Origin: Gracilibacillus salinarum | GTDB taxonomy: Bacteria > Bacillota > Bacilli > Bacillales > Amphibacillaceae | Length of the DNA: 64,000 nucleotides | NCBI RefSeq assembly: GCF_022919575.1 | Contig: NZ_CP095071.1 | Coordinates: 3,358,001-3,422,000, forward strand | Direction: 5' to 3' | Part shown: positions 18,598-27,803 of the stretch, one piece after another | Layout of the letters: each line of letters starts with the position of its first letter | How positions within the stretch are numbered: position 1 is the first letter of the stretch | Notes under the pieces: model-generated | The model's database searches: none | Told to the model about the DNA's origin: nothing | What the model saw: the letters and a program-made list of their open reading frames with translations, nothing else | Program-made: the position numbers and the translations under genes

Positions 18598-19151
18598 TAA
18601 GCAAAGAAAGTATATAAGTACAGTCGTAGAAGTAATCATGCTGAATAGGAAGATAGGTTCCTATAATATGGATTATGTCAACTAAGGCTATATGGCAAAA
18701 CGGTCATTTTGAAATATTTTGTCTGCGTTGCAAAGCTCCGGAAATAGGCTCCGCGTCCTGTGGGGCACGGCTTCAGCTAACTTAGGAAAGAAAATTCTTT
18801 TCTTTCCTAAGTGGATCTTCAGCTCGCGCTGATCCCACGGGAGTCTCCGCCTATTTCCTACGCTTTAGGGAAGTTCTACAACGTATGGAACAGCTAAAAG
18901 CAGTGGTTCTAGGCATTATGTTATTCAAAAGCTGATATTTATGGTGTGATCAATATGCTAGTAATTCCGAAAGTTGTAGAGCAAACATCCTAGCGTAGGC
19001 CAACCACGTAGACTGATATGAACGAAACTGTCAAGGCCCTCTCGCAAACAATGGAAAGTTTCTAATTTTGGGCAACCTTAAGCTAAGAGTCTATGTTGGC
19101 TCTTTTTTTAAATACTATTCAATAAGCAGAGATATGCAAAATATCTCCTTC

Positions 19152-19251
19152 TTCTTAGCTTACCAACTTCTCCTCTCCTATCAAAAGGATTGTCAAGTGT
19201 TCTCCTTGACGATCCTTTTGATAGGAGAGACACTTATGCAAAGCTAAGAAA
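19152..19251. repeat. Long hairpin in the IS 3' end
   Basis: TTCTTAGCTT/AAGCTAAGAA encloses CTCTCCTATCAAAAGGAT...ATCCTTTTGATAGGAGAG with one internal mismatch pair and a small loop. It lies between the bridge-RNA candidate and the IS end, and may terminate or protect that RNA. Confidence 0.7.
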
Positions 19252-19288
19252 TAATGGGATTCACCCTTCCTTTTCAGTTATAAAGGAG

Positions 19289-19456
19289 GTGAACACACGG
19301 CATGAAGGCAAAAATTCTCTGCTCCGATTGGCATACTGATATCCGTGGGTTCTCACATTTTATCTTTCCGTTTCAGGATCTGTCACGAACTCCTGGCGTG
19401 CGTTCACTATTAAAACATAGCTAGCACAAGTCTACGTCGTGCGTTATCCTTTACGG
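19289..19456 (-). ncRNA. Candidate bridge RNA of the IS110-family element
   Basis: Read on the minus strand, 3' of the transposase. Target loop (19368-19456): stems CCGT/ACGG, AGGAT/ATCCT and CACG/CGTG enclose an internal loop. Its left side is ACGTAGACT (19429-19437), its right side contains GGAGT (19389-19393), and an apical hairpin GTGC-CTAT/ATAG-GCAC separates them. ACGTAGACT equals the left flank plus core of the insertion site, and GGAGT is complementary to ACTCC across the core and right flank. Donor loop (19289-19356): stem GTGAGAAC-CACGG/CCGTG-GTTCAC, with ATATCAGT (19335-19342) complementary to ACTGATAT at the IS left end. The left donor guide is not clearly identified. Placement downstream of the transposase matches IS1111 elements. 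Confidence 0.75.
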
Positions 19457-19543
19457 TTTTTATCTTTGCCTTCAAGCCCTATATTCATTTCCTTTTATTA
19501 CAGATCACTTCTTCCTTTTATTCGCGCATGCCTACTTTAATGA

Positions 19544-20652
19544 TTACGTAAATTCATTAGTTGGTTCGTTGGCAATTGCCCATATGAAACCTGCCAACTC
19601 TCTCCCAATAGCTGTGATAACTTTACCACTTTCTTTTCCTCGTCGCATTAGTCGGAAATACTTCTTATGCAAGCGTTGTTGGGCATTCCACGAAATAGTT
19701 GTAACATTAGCTGGTTGTCCTTTTTGTCTCTTTGCCAACTCTCCTTTCACGGCAGGTGAATAACGATAACTCCATGCAGCCTCAATCAAAAGCCTTCGAA
19801 CATGTCTATTTCCTGTTCTCGTTATATTACCTTGCTTCCGTATATACCCGCTGGAACTTTCCATCGGCACCAAACCTGTGTAGGCCATAAATTGGCTGGC
19901 TTTTTGAAAGCGTTCAAATGAACCGACTTCTGCCACTAAACTAGTTGCGGTGATTAAGGCTACACCTCGAAGTGACATAAGTTTTTGAATCATGGGGCAT
20001 GTACACCATTTTCGGCTTCTTCTTTAATAATCTTTTCTAATCGCTTTAATCGTTGTTGAGATTCCCTAAGTTGTTGCACATATTCTTGGAATATGCTCCT
20101 TGATGTTAATCGTTTAAATGTTAAGGTGTGAAGCCATTCCCAATATCTCACACTCCATTTTCTGACTCCTTCCGGTTCTTTTCTTCCATTTCTAAGAAGA
20201 AAATGGTTCACTCTATGTTTGGCTCTTTTTTCATCTTCCTTCACATCTTCACGTCCCCGAACTAAATCACGTAAAGCCTCATCATCTTCCGTGGGGACAA
20301 AAATCGGTGTTAATTCCCCTGCGCGATAAAGGGTTGCCAGATTTAAAGCATCTCGCTTATCGGTCTTCACCTTATCACCAGGTTTCTGAGGGATTAAGGA
20401 TGGCGCAATAACTTCGCAAGGGATATCCAAATGTGTAAGCAATCGATAGAGTCCATACCCAACAGCTCCGGCCTCATAACAAACTTGAAGCTCTGCGGAT
20501 TCTCCTAATTTCTTCATTATCTTATCAATGGCTCCTACCGTATAGTCAATCATCCCAATATACCTTGGTTTAGAACGTCCTTCATCCGCAACGGCTACTG
20601 CTATTTTCTCTTTCGATACGTCTAATCCTACATATTTTGTGTTATACTTCAT
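19544..20652 (-). pseudogene. IS110-family transposase, frameshifted
   Basis: Two frames make one protein. 19990-20652 encodes the N-terminal DEDD RuvC-like domain (YVGLDVSKEKIAVAV, CYEAGAVGYGLYRLL, KTDKRDALNLA). 19544-19993 encodes the Transposase_20 domain with the catalytic Ser region MESSSGYIRKQGNITRTGN. The frames join at GCCCCATGA: with five Cs the reading would continue Ala-Pro-Met-Ile-Gln without a break, so one C seems lost. The ATGA overlap could also allow reinitiation, giving two polypeptides. Whether the element is active is therefore open. Confidence 0.85.
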
Positions 20653-20994
20653 GGTACTAGCTCCTTTCGTATTTTAGCTCTGATTTGGGTTTTCATTTCA
20701 TTTACGCTATACCCGGATTAACCTTCGATAATACGAAAAGGGGCTAGTTTCGTTCATAATAACTCCCGCGGGATTATGCAGGTGCTGAAGATCCACTTTG
20801 TGAAGTGATCTTCTTCACAAAGTTAGCTTCAGCCGTGCCCCGCAGGACGCGAAGTGGTTGGCTGGAGCGGTATCCTAGCACATGAATCCTTTCAAAATCA
20901 CCACTAAGCAGCTAGTTAACATAATCCACATTATAAGAAGTTGTTTATTAATGAAGTCAATTAGGATCGGATGGTATATGCCCGGTTTTTTTAA

Positions 20995-21455
20995 AATAGT
21001 ATATAATCACTCTCATTAATGAGAGAAGAAAAGGAGCCAAAAGTAGAAAGCGGTGCAACAAGATTTGTATCGTTTTGTAAGAAAGGAACCAAAAGAGGGA
21101 ATTAGAAGTCCAAGATTTGTATCGTTTAGCGAGAAAGGAACCAAAAGAGGGAATTAGAAGTCCAAGATTTGTATCGTTTAGCGAGAAAGGAACCAAAAGA
21201 GGGAATTAGAAGTCCAAGATTTGTATCGTTTAGCGAGAAAGGAACCAAAAGAGGGAATCAGAAGTCCAAGATTTGTATCGTTTAGTGAGAAAGGAACCAA
21301 AAGATGGAAGCAGAAGTCCAAGATTTGTATCGTTTAACGAGAAAGGAACCAAAAGAGGGAATCAGAAGTCCAAGATTTGTATCGTTTAGCGAGAAAGAAG
21401 ACAAAAGAGGGAAGCGGAGAAAGAAGATTTGTATTGTTTAAAAAGAAAGAAGACA
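20995..21455 (+). repeat. 52-bp tandem repeat array, copy 2
   Basis: Units beginning AGATTTGTATCGTTT start at 21061, 21113, 21165, 21217, 21269, 21321 and 21373, all 52 bp apart. A divergent final unit at 21425 carries TTTAAAAAGAAAGAAGACAAA, as in array 1. The leader TATATAATCACTCTCATTA (21000-21018) matches array 1. The variable tail of the unit here is AGGGAATTAGAAGTCC, nearly uniform within the array. Minus-strand open frames across it are by-products. Confidence 0.9.
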
Positions 21456-21461
21456 AATGCA

Positions 21462-21665
21462 TGGTGTTGCCCAGGTGGTTTTGTCTTCTTCGAAGAGTAT
21501 GTATCATAGCGCAAGTTGGCACATAGACACTCCCCCAGCGGACCCAAAGTGGCTGGTAGAAGGTATCCCGGCACATGAATCATTTCAAAAAATTACCGCT
21601 ACCGATTGGGCGTGTCACGAAAGCATATAAGTGCAGTCACAGCAGTAATCATATCTATATCGTGT
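21462..21665. repeat. Degenerate pieces of the dispersed palindromic element after array 2
   Basis: GGTATCCCGGCACATGAATCATTTCAAAA-like sequence (module B exit) is followed by the constant left-flank string AAGCATATAAGTGCAGTCACAGCAGTAATCAT without its inner cassette. This mirrors the fragment that closes array 1. Confidence 0.6.
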
Positions 21666-21703
21666 AATACATGCTCATCTTAACTACCCTTCTTTCATCC
21701 TAG

Positions 21704-21910
21704 TCAGAGTCCTCCTCCGAATCCTCCGCCAGTTGGAGGGCCATTTCGTCGGGATTTTTCTTTTTCGATCGCCTTTTCTACTTCATTTATTTTATCTGTT
21801 CTTGTTTGAGAAGATTGGTGGGATTTTTTATTTTGCTTCCGCTTATCAAGATAAACCAATAGGGCAATGAAGAGAACGAGAAACAATCCCCACAAAAAAT
21901 TTGTCAGCAA
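21704..21910 (-). CDS. Small single-span membrane protein with Gly-rich tail
   Basis: 68 residues: a hydrophobic helix (residues 4-21), then a basic and acidic stretch, ending NGPPTGGGFGGGL. It starts at TTG 21910, with AAAGGAGGG about 6 bases upstream. A second tiny membrane protein gene ends 12 bases upstream, so the two form an operon. No family is recognised. Confidence 0.55.
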   Translation of the reverse strand: MLTNFLWGLFLVLFIALLVYLDKRKQNKKSHQSSQTRTDKINEVEKAIEKEKSRRNGPPTGGGFGGGL

Positions 21911-21922
21911 AATATCCCTCCT

Positions 21923-22030
21923 TTAGGAATGATCATCCTCTTCATTTTTGAAATAAACATTAGCTGCAGCTAAATACCCGATAATGGATAGAACACTTAT
22001 TAGAATAATTAACCATACAGACATTTTCAT
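21923..22030 (-). CDS. Very small membrane protein (35 aa)
   Basis: Encodes MKMSVWLIILISVLSIIGYL and then AAANVYFKNEEDDHS: one membrane helix with an acidic tail. RBS GGAAGAGG stands before ATG 22030; ATG 22024 (33 aa) is an alternative start. Its stop lies just before the RBS of the 68-aa membrane protein gene. Function is unknown. Confidence 0.5.
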   Translation of the reverse strand: MKMSVWLIILISVLSIIGYLAAANVYFKNEEDDHS

Positions 22031-22263
22031 CCCTCTTCCTAGTAGTTTAATATTAGCAAAAATATTACAAATTAAGGTAAAGTTATTCATTTTATTTTAA
22101 CATAATATGCTAAGAAGCAATAGTAGATGTAAAGAGCTCTTTGTTTGCGCACCAAGTTATTACCTTTTTATCATAACATTATAAATTTATGGAAAATTTT
22201 GATTTATTAGCAAGACAAAAATGTTATAATTTGTATGAATGATGGAAGAAGGTGCGGATAACA

Positions 22264-22833
22264 ATGTTTAAAAAATTCCTAAAAAAATCGGAACCTACTC
22301 ACGAGGAATTCCGTCTAGTATATGATATGTTTTATTCAAGGGTTTATAGAGATGTTTTTTTTATTACACGTGATAGTCATTTAGCGCAGGATGCTTTGCA
22401 GGAAACATTTGTGAAGGCCTATAAGCATATGAATAGACTTGAAGATAAAGAAAGAATGGGGGCTTGGCTCTCTACAATTGCAACTAGAACAGCAATTGAT
22501 ATTCTCCGTAAACGCAAGGGATCGAGTGAAATTTTGACAGAGGATATGGCTAGGCAAGAGAGCCAAATAGAGGATCTTGGACCAGATGTGTCGAATATTG
22601 TAGAAACAAATATGATGAAAAGTGAACTGTTGGCTACAGTGCGTGAAATGAAAGCTGAATATCGAGAAGTGATGCTGCTTCGATATGTTCATGATTTGTC
22701 AGTGAAGGAAATAGCTGCAAAGTTGGATATAAATGATGGTACGGTAAAGACCAGATTACATCGTGCGAGAAGCATGGTGAAAGAGAAAGTGGAACGCGAT
22801 CCTAAGAAACAATGGATTGGTGGTGAAGTGTAA
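22264..22833 (+). CDS. ECF RNA polymerase sigma factor
   Basis: 189 residues. Sigma region 2 shows DALQETFVKAYKHMNRL and the AWLSTIATRTAIDILRK helix. Region 4 shows EVMLLRYVHDLSVKEIAAKLDI followed by the DNA-contacting GTVKTRLHRARS. ATG 22264 has AAGGTG 9 bases upstream. It is followed, with a TAATG overlap, by its likely anti-sigma factor. The stress sensed and the regulon are unknown, but autoregulation is usual for such pairs. Confidence 0.92.
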   Translation: MFKKFLKKSEPTHEEFRLVYDMFYSRVYRDVFFITRDSHLAQDALQETFVKAYKHMNRLEDKERMGAWLSTIATRTAIDILRKRKGSSEILTEDMARQESQIEDLGPDVSNIVETNMMKSELLATVREMKAEYREVMLLRYVHDLSVKEIAAKLDINDGTVKTRLHRARSMVKEKVERDPKKQWIGGEV

Positions 22834-23582
22834 TGCGAGAAACAGAACAAAAGGAACGATTTATTCAATTTTTGAAGGAAGACTATCAAACTATTGATGA
22901 TTCGCATTCGTCTAAAGAAGAAAGCTGGAAACGAATAGAGAAAAGTTTATCAAAAAATAAAACAAAAAGACCATCGAAAACCTTACTGGCTGTAGCTGCG
23001 ATTTTGGTTGTATTACTTGGTGCAGCATGTTTACAAACGAATCAGGTTCAGGCTTTTGATTGGTTTGTTAATATTTTTGTGACGGATAATGGCGATACCA
23101 CCCAAATTACTCAGACGACAAATGATGAGTCAAACGAAAATGGGCTGCCTGATATGAGTAATTTAGCAGTGGAGGAAGTGGAACAGAAGGAATATGTCGT
23201 ATCCTTTGATAAGGCTCAGTCTATGACTCAATTTTATTTATTAAAACCGACATATTTACCTGAACACTATGAATTGGCTAAAGTGAATGTGTTAGAGGAA
23301 GAGTCCCAAATATCACGGGTATCGTTGCGCTTTGTTAAGGCGGACGGACAATTAATACGTTTAACACAAACGTATCAGCCCGATGAATTTGCCAGTGCAA
23401 AAGTAGTCGACAATAAGGATACGAAGGTGAAGAATGTCCCATTGTCAGATGGAGAAGCAAGGTTAGTTGAATTTAGAGATGGTGATAGGCAATTAATCTG
23501 GAGCACGCCTCACATGAATTGGTTGCTTGAAGGGGTTATTTCAGAAAAGGAAATCATAAAAGTGGCAGAGTCCCTGGAATGA
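22833..23582 (+). CDS. Anti-sigma factor with DUF4367-type extracellular domain
   Basis: 249 residues. Residues 1-45 are cytoplasmic and charged and would bind the sigma factor; ~47-66 is a membrane helix (LLAVAAILVVLLGAACL); the remainder is extracellular, with the DUF4367-like core KPTYLPEHYELAKVNV...RLTQTY. The start codon overlaps the sigma stop (TAATG), so the two are made together. No zinc-binding HxxxCxxC is present, so it is not a ZAS-type anti-sigma. Confidence 0.75.
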   Translation: MRETEQKERFIQFLKEDYQTIDDSHSSKEESWKRIEKSLSKNKTKRPSKTLLAVAAILVVLLGAACLQTNQVQAFDWFVNIFVTDNGDTTQITQTTNDESNENGLPDMSNLAVEEVEQKEYVVSFDKAQSMTQFYLLKPTYLPEHYELAKVNVLEEESQISRVSLRFVKADGQLIRLTQTYQPDEFASAKVVDNKDTKVKNVPLSDGEARLVEFRDGDRQLIWSTPHMNWLLEGVISEKEIIKVAESLE

Positions 23583-23583
23583 G

Positions 23584-23622
23584 AAAAGTTTCGTATCCAT
23601 AAAGTGATACGAAACTTTTTTG
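23584..23622 (+). terminator. Terminator of the sigma/anti-sigma operon
   Basis: AAAAGTTTCGTATC pairs with GATACGAAACTTTT, followed by Ts. Confidence 0.9.
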
Positions 23623-23738
23623 GATTGGTAAAGAGACCATATAGAAACAATGAAAAGGTGGCAATGCAGAATTAGTCATGCCTATTTAAATCAGTCAGAA
23701 AGTGCATGAACCATTTCAAAATTTTCAATATAAAGTTT

Positions 23739-24197
23739 CTAATACGATAATGAACCGGTAACAGAGATGAGTTGCTCGATCGTGCCATAATGCGAGATGG
23801 AATGGATGGTTCGGACCCGGTATTGATAGCCCTTCTCCACTTTGAAGTTTACACTGCCACTGACAGATTTACTGGTATAGTTAACAAATCGTTTATTGCT
23901 GTCTGTTGTATACCAATTTCCTGATGCTTTGTCTCTGACTTGCAGATAAATATTACAGGAAACTTGCTGAACAGATGAATAGCTATAGGTACTACAGCTA
24001 CTGCCAATGGTTTGCGAATTTATTTTGCGGATGGATGAATTTCCTTCTTTAATGTACTCACTGGTCTGAATTTGAATAATGTCTTGTTTGATCTGGGGCG
24101 TGGCTGTATTTTCTGCAGCCTCTGTTTCATTGCTGAAAAATAATAAACTAAAGATGAATACACATGATGGGAAAAATACAAGTTTGAATAATTTCAT
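23739..24197 (-). CDS. Secreted protein of unknown function
   Basis: 152 residues. A signal peptide (MKLFKLVFFPSCVFIFSLLF, likely cut near TEAAEN) is followed by a Ser/Thr/Tyr-rich domain with two cysteines (SSCSTYSY and VSCNIYLQ) that could form a disulfide. The strands YLQVRDKASGNWYTT and VNFKVEKGYQYRVRTIHSI suggest a beta-sandwich. It resembles small secreted Bacillus proteins of DUF6147 type, but I am not certain. No neighbour explains it. Confidence 0.6.
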   Translation of the reverse strand: MKLFKLVFFPSCVFIFSLLFFSNETEAAENTATPQIKQDIIQIQTSEYIKEGNSSIRKINSQTIGSSCSTYSYSSVQQVSCNIYLQVRDKASGNWYTTDSNKRFVNYTSKSVSGSVNFKVEKGYQYRVRTIHSISHYGTIEQLISVTGSLSY

Positions 24198-24395
24198 TTT
24201 ACATTTCCCCTCCTAATGTTATTGCTTTAAAATTAAGACGTTTGAATCAAGAAAATGGTTACAATAATATTTTGTGTGCGACTTTTGTTGGGGTTCGATT
24301 TGTCTTTTATTATGTCAATTTATATTACGCTAAACTATTCGCAGGAACCTTTAATGTGTAAAATAATCTTCAATAAGAAGTAAGGTTGGTGTTAT

Positions 24396-26006
24396 ATGAT
24401 AAGTAGAAAGAGCAGAAAAGGAATGTCTTTACAGAAATTATTAAAGCTTGACCCATTACAAGAAGCGAAACAATTATCTGTGCAGGATGCAGATAATGTA
24501 ATGGTGGATCATATTCACGTTATTCGTTCACAAGCAGATGAACGGTTCATTCGCGCAGGTGAATTTGTCTTAACGACAGAATATGCATTTAGACACAATG
24601 CAATTGAACTAATCACGTTTATCGAGAAGCTTTCTGAGAGAGGTGCCGCGGGGATTGGGATAAAAGTGGATAACTATTTAACTGGTGTTCCAGAGGAAGT
24701 GGTACGTCGGGCAATTGCACTAGACTTTCCAGTAGTAGAAATTGCACCTGACACGGTTTTTTCTGATGTAGTGCAGCTAGTACTGGAAGAAATCGATCAT
24801 CAGAAATCAGAGTATTTACTTTCTGTTTATAACCGATTGCATACTTTTACAAACTCTATTGTTGCGGAGGAGAAACTTCAAGATATAGTCGCCGAATTAG
24901 AACAAATGATAGGAAATCCTATTATTATTATAGATCTCACTGGGAATATAATAGCCCCGCTATTATCGATTATTTTAGATTCAAATGAGCTTTATCAACT
25001 GGCTTCTGCGTTGGAGAAGAAAGCAGGTACAGGAACTATTGAAGTAGAATTACGAGAGGAAGAGTTTGTTGCATATGCCTTTCCTCTAACTAAGAAGCGT
25101 ATATATTCTCATACACCGTATATTGCTTGTATGGAAACGAATCAGCCATTGACAGACGTCGACTTTTTAACGTTGAATAAGATAAGTTCAACTCTGCTTG
25201 TAGAATTAACGCATTTGCAATTTAAAGATCAGAAGAAAGAAGAATATTTGTCGTCTTTTCTGCGGGGGTTATTACTCGGGGAGCAGACAGCGATGGATCA
25301 GATGAAACCTCAATCAGCCATTACCAATATGAATTTGGATAAAATGTGGTTGCAAGTATTTATTCTCCATACAGATGAACCATCGTTAATGGATCAACAA
25401 TATACCATCATAAAGAATAATTTAAATAAAACTGTAAAAAGTAAATTATTAGTTACTAAGTATGATAGAGAGATTGTTTTTTTGATTGCCGATGAGGATA
25501 AACAGAAATTGCCGCTTAGTATCAAAATGATCGAAAATGAATTAGAACGCTTTTGGCAACATAAAGAGAATGATGTTCAATTTGTGTTATTAATTGGCAA
25601 AGCTGTACAAAAGCTTGCAGATGTAAGTGAAAGTTATCAGCAGGCGATGCAAACTCGTAACATCTATCAAGAATATGACCTTGAAAAAAGAAGTGTCTAT
25701 TTCAAAGATATGCATGTCTATCGGTTGTTGTACTTGCTGCCAAATTCAGAAGAACGGAACGAATATCTTCAAGGTATTTTGGGACCGTTGTTACGAAATG
25801 CCAAAAACGAGATGTTGCTAGAAACATTGCGTGTTTATTTTACTGAAAACAAAAACATGGAAATATCAGCGAAACGGTTAAACATTCATTATCATACAAT
25901 TGTTCATAGGTTTGAACGTATCAAGAAGTTGCTTGGTGTGGATATAGAGGACCCTGAGGTTGCGCTAGAATTACAGATTGCGTTAAAGCTAATGAAGAAC
26001 CACTAA
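24396..26006 (+). CDS. PucR-family transcriptional regulator 1
   Basis: 536 residues. The N-terminal PucR domain (~10-135) shows RFIRAGEFVLTTEYAF and DFPVVEIAPDTVFSDVV, then comes a GGDEF-like middle region (~300-420). The C-terminal HTH_30 contains LLETLRVYFTENKNMEISAKRLNIH and YHTIVHRFERIKKLLG. Such regulators control purine, allantoin or amino-acid catabolism. It converges on a second PucR gene with a shared terminator. Its targets may be the amidase operon at 27.9 kb; that is inference. Confidence 0.85.
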   Translation: MISRKSRKGMSLQKLLKLDPLQEAKQLSVQDADNVMVDHIHVIRSQADERFIRAGEFVLTTEYAFRHNAIELITFIEKLSERGAAGIGIKVDNYLTGVPEEVVRRAIALDFPVVEIAPDTVFSDVVQLVLEEIDHQKSEYLLSVYNRLHTFTNSIVAEEKLQDIVAELEQMIGNPIIIIDLTGNIIAPLLSIILDSNELYQLASALEKKAGTGTIEVELREEEFVAYAFPLTKKRIYSHTPYIACMETNQPLTDVDFLTLNKISSTLLVELTHLQFKDQKKEEYLSSFLRGLLLGEQTAMDQMKPQSAITNMNLDKMWLQVFILHTDEPSLMDQQYTIIKNNLNKTVKSKLLVTKYDREIVFLIADEDKQKLPLSIKMIENELERFWQHKENDVQFVLLIGKAVQKLADVSESYQQAMQTRNIYQEYDLEKRSVYFKDMHVYRLLYLLPNSEERNEYLQGILGPLLRNAKNEMLLETLRVYFTENKNMEISAKRLNIHYHTIVHRFERIKKLLGVDIEDPEVALELQIALKLMKNH

Positions 26007-26039
26007 AAATATCAGGAAATTTGTTTCCTGATATTTTTA
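26005..26039. terminator. Shared bidirectional terminator of the two PucR genes
   Basis: AAAAATATCAGGAAA (26005-26019) pairs with TTTCCTGATATTTTT (26024-26038); both genes stop within or beside it. Confidence 0.9.
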
Positions 26040-27583
26040 AGTTGAATAAAGGTGAGTGCCATTTTCACTCGTAATAAGTCGTCGATGTTCTTTAAATCGA
26101 TTTGCAATAAATTACTGATTTTATCAAGGCGGTAGACGACCGTATTCCGGTGTACGAACAAGCGGTTTGCTACTTCTTTTAAGTTACCGTTACATTCAAT
26201 ATATGTCTCCAGTGTTGCCAGCATGTCTTTCTCGAAGTTAGTACTGTCATGCAGCAATGTGTCGAATGTATTTTGGTAGAAGGTTTCCATTAAATGATCT
26301 GGAATATATTGATATAAACTAAAGAAATCCAGATCTTCTGTGATGATAACATTTTCGTTGTAATCTAGTTCTTTAGCTAAACGACTAGCATTTGTACATT
26401 CCTGGACAGAAGAAGGGAAAGCTGCTAGTTCCTGATGTTGTCTGCTCACGATCAAATGTCCTTGTATATTCGCTGCATGAAGCAATTCTTCTAATACCGG
26501 TAAAAAAAGATTGGTTCGCTGAAATACTCGATCTTTCGCGTTGGGATCAAAAACAACGGCTAATGGATACCCTTGCCAAGTGAAAAACTTTAATAGATAA
26601 GATTTAAAGTATGGATGTCTTATCATTTTTTCTTTCAAAATTAAAATTTCGTTGCTTGTTAAATCATTGCTGTTATTCAACAGAATCGTCCAATAGGGTG
26701 ATGCTGTTAGTGGCTGCTCTTCTGCTGTTAACTGCTCTGCGAAGGTGGCAATATCGATCCTGTTTTCTGTATAATCCTTCAATAATGATTGGAAAGACAC
26801 TTCTTTTTCTATGTTTGCTAAACTTTTCGGGTGGTTGGATAGGTATGCTGCTACAATTTCACCAATTTGATCGAAAAGCATTTCTTCTTCTTTGGTTAAT
26901 TGATTATCAACATCATCGAGAATGAATAAATAACCATAGTGTTCTCCCTTATGGATTAGTTCCAATGAGATATGTTCCGCTTGGTTATTTTGCCACTTTT
27001 GCAGCAACTGTGCAGCTGTTAGTTTTGTATAATTGTGCAGCACCTCTAGATCTGCTGATAATAAGGTGAATGGGTATTGAATGAATCTTGCGACAAGCGT
27101 TAAGTAATCATCAAAATCATGGTCAAGCTGTTGAAAGGTAAGTAATTCTTTTTGTGTGACCAATTTATCATGAAGCCATTTTTCTTTTTTGAGATGTGCT
27201 TCATCATATAAGGCTTTAATCTGGTCTGAAAATGTATAGGAATATGGTAATTCAAAAATAGGAAAATCTAATTTGTTTGCAATATCAATGATAGCCTGTG
27301 GAATCTCCTTCCAATATCTCCCCAGCTTGATCCCTAATCCTGCACACTGTTTATTCTCTAACTCTTTAATAATATTTATAGCTTTATCTAAATTGTCTTT
27401 CCATATAAAAGCTGTAGTGAACAATAATTCTCCTTTTTTTACCCAGTTCTGAATATCGGGAGCATCCATAATATTTACTGCTGTGATCCAGCGAGTTGTA
27501 CTTTGAGTGCCAGCTACTAGCTTTGACTGAGAAAACGGGAATACACCTAATGCTTCTTTGATGGTTAAATGCACTGATAACAC
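26012..27583 (-). CDS. PucR-family transcriptional regulator 2
   Basis: 523 residues with the same order as its neighbour: PucR domain (KKGELLFTTAFIWKD, LDFPIFELPYSYTFSDQI), a middle region, and a C-terminal HTH with LETYIECNGNLKEVANRL and HRNTVVYRLDKISNLL. The start is GTG 27583; a second in-frame GTG three codons on also has an AGGGG RBS. It is divergent from the amidase operon 280 bp away, the classic position for its local activator. Confidence 0.85.
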   Translation of the reverse strand: MLSVHLTIKEALGVFPFSQSKLVAGTQSTTRWITAVNIMDAPDIQNWVKKGELLFTTAFIWKDNLDKAINIIKELENKQCAGLGIKLGRYWKEIPQAIIDIANKLDFPIFELPYSYTFSDQIKALYDEAHLKKEKWLHDKLVTQKELLTFQQLDHDFDDYLTLVARFIQYPFTLLSADLEVLHNYTKLTAAQLLQKWQNNQAEHISLELIHKGEHYGYLFILDDVDNQLTKEEEMLFDQIGEIVAAYLSNHPKSLANIEKEVSFQSLLKDYTENRIDIATFAEQLTAEEQPLTASPYWTILLNNSNDLTSNEILILKEKMIRHPYFKSYLLKFFTWQGYPLAVVFDPNAKDRVFQRTNLFLPVLEELLHAANIQGHLIVSRQHQELAAFPSSVQECTNASRLAKELDYNENVIITEDLDFFSLYQYIPDHLMETFYQNTFDTLLHDSTNFEKDMLATLETYIECNGNLKEVANRLFVHRNTVVYRLDKISNLLQIDLKNIDDLLRVKMALTFIQLKNIRKQIS

Positions 27584-27803
27584 CCCTAACTTCCTTGTTA
27601 TTTATCATGATTATACAGAACCTTTCGAAGGATTCCTGTTTATTTGTTAGTTTATCTAACACGAAAATATCGTAATTAGCCATCACTCATTCACTGATTT
27701 TTATAAAAAGTCAATGTGGTAAGCGAGTGTAATGCTATTCATTGTGAATATAACCAAAAACAAAACGCTTAGTTATGGTAAATAACAAATGATGTAAACT
27801 ATA

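Larger units (their letters stand above)
19013..20764 (-). mobile_element. IS110-family (IS1111-type) insertion sequence with subterminal inverted repeats and CT core
   Basis: Boundaries come from the interrupted repeat: the left junction is GTAGACT/GATATGAACG, the right is ATAATAACT/CCCGCGGG, leaving CT at both edges (19013-19014, 20763-20764). Subterminal ATGAACGAAACT (19017-19028) and its complement AGTTTCGTTCAT (20747-20758) are 12-bp perfect repeats. Subterminal repeats, a DEDD transposase and a long 3' non-coding end (~530 bp) fit the IS1111 subgroup. There is no target duplication beyond the core, as expected for this family. The transposase is frameshifted. Confidence 0.9.
18599..20992 (+). 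repeat. Full-length dispersed palindromic element R2 (A-to-B orientation), split by an IS110-family insertion
   Basis: Left part 18599-19014 holds the constant left flank, inverted repeat CTATAATATGGATTATG (18661-18677) and module A. Module A is GGAAATAGGC...GCCTATTTCC around a hairpin, here with the shortened core AACTTAGGAAAG/CTTTCCTAAGT. Then come the linker and the start of module B up to CCAACCACGTAGACT. The sequence resumes at 20765 with CCCGCGGGATTATGCAGGTG, the end of module B, the inverted repeat and the right flank ending GCCCGG-TTTTTTT. Removing the IS restores the arrangement seen at 61.1 kb. Confidence 0.85.

Noticed and set aside
20995..21455. CRISPR array
   Set aside because: The repeats are contiguous 52-bp units with no unique spacers between them, and no cas gene is in the window.
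20957..21583. Minus-strand ORFs of 65-80 codons over the tandem array
   Set aside because: A 52-bp period shifts the frame each unit; the frames have no RBS and are explained by the repeat.
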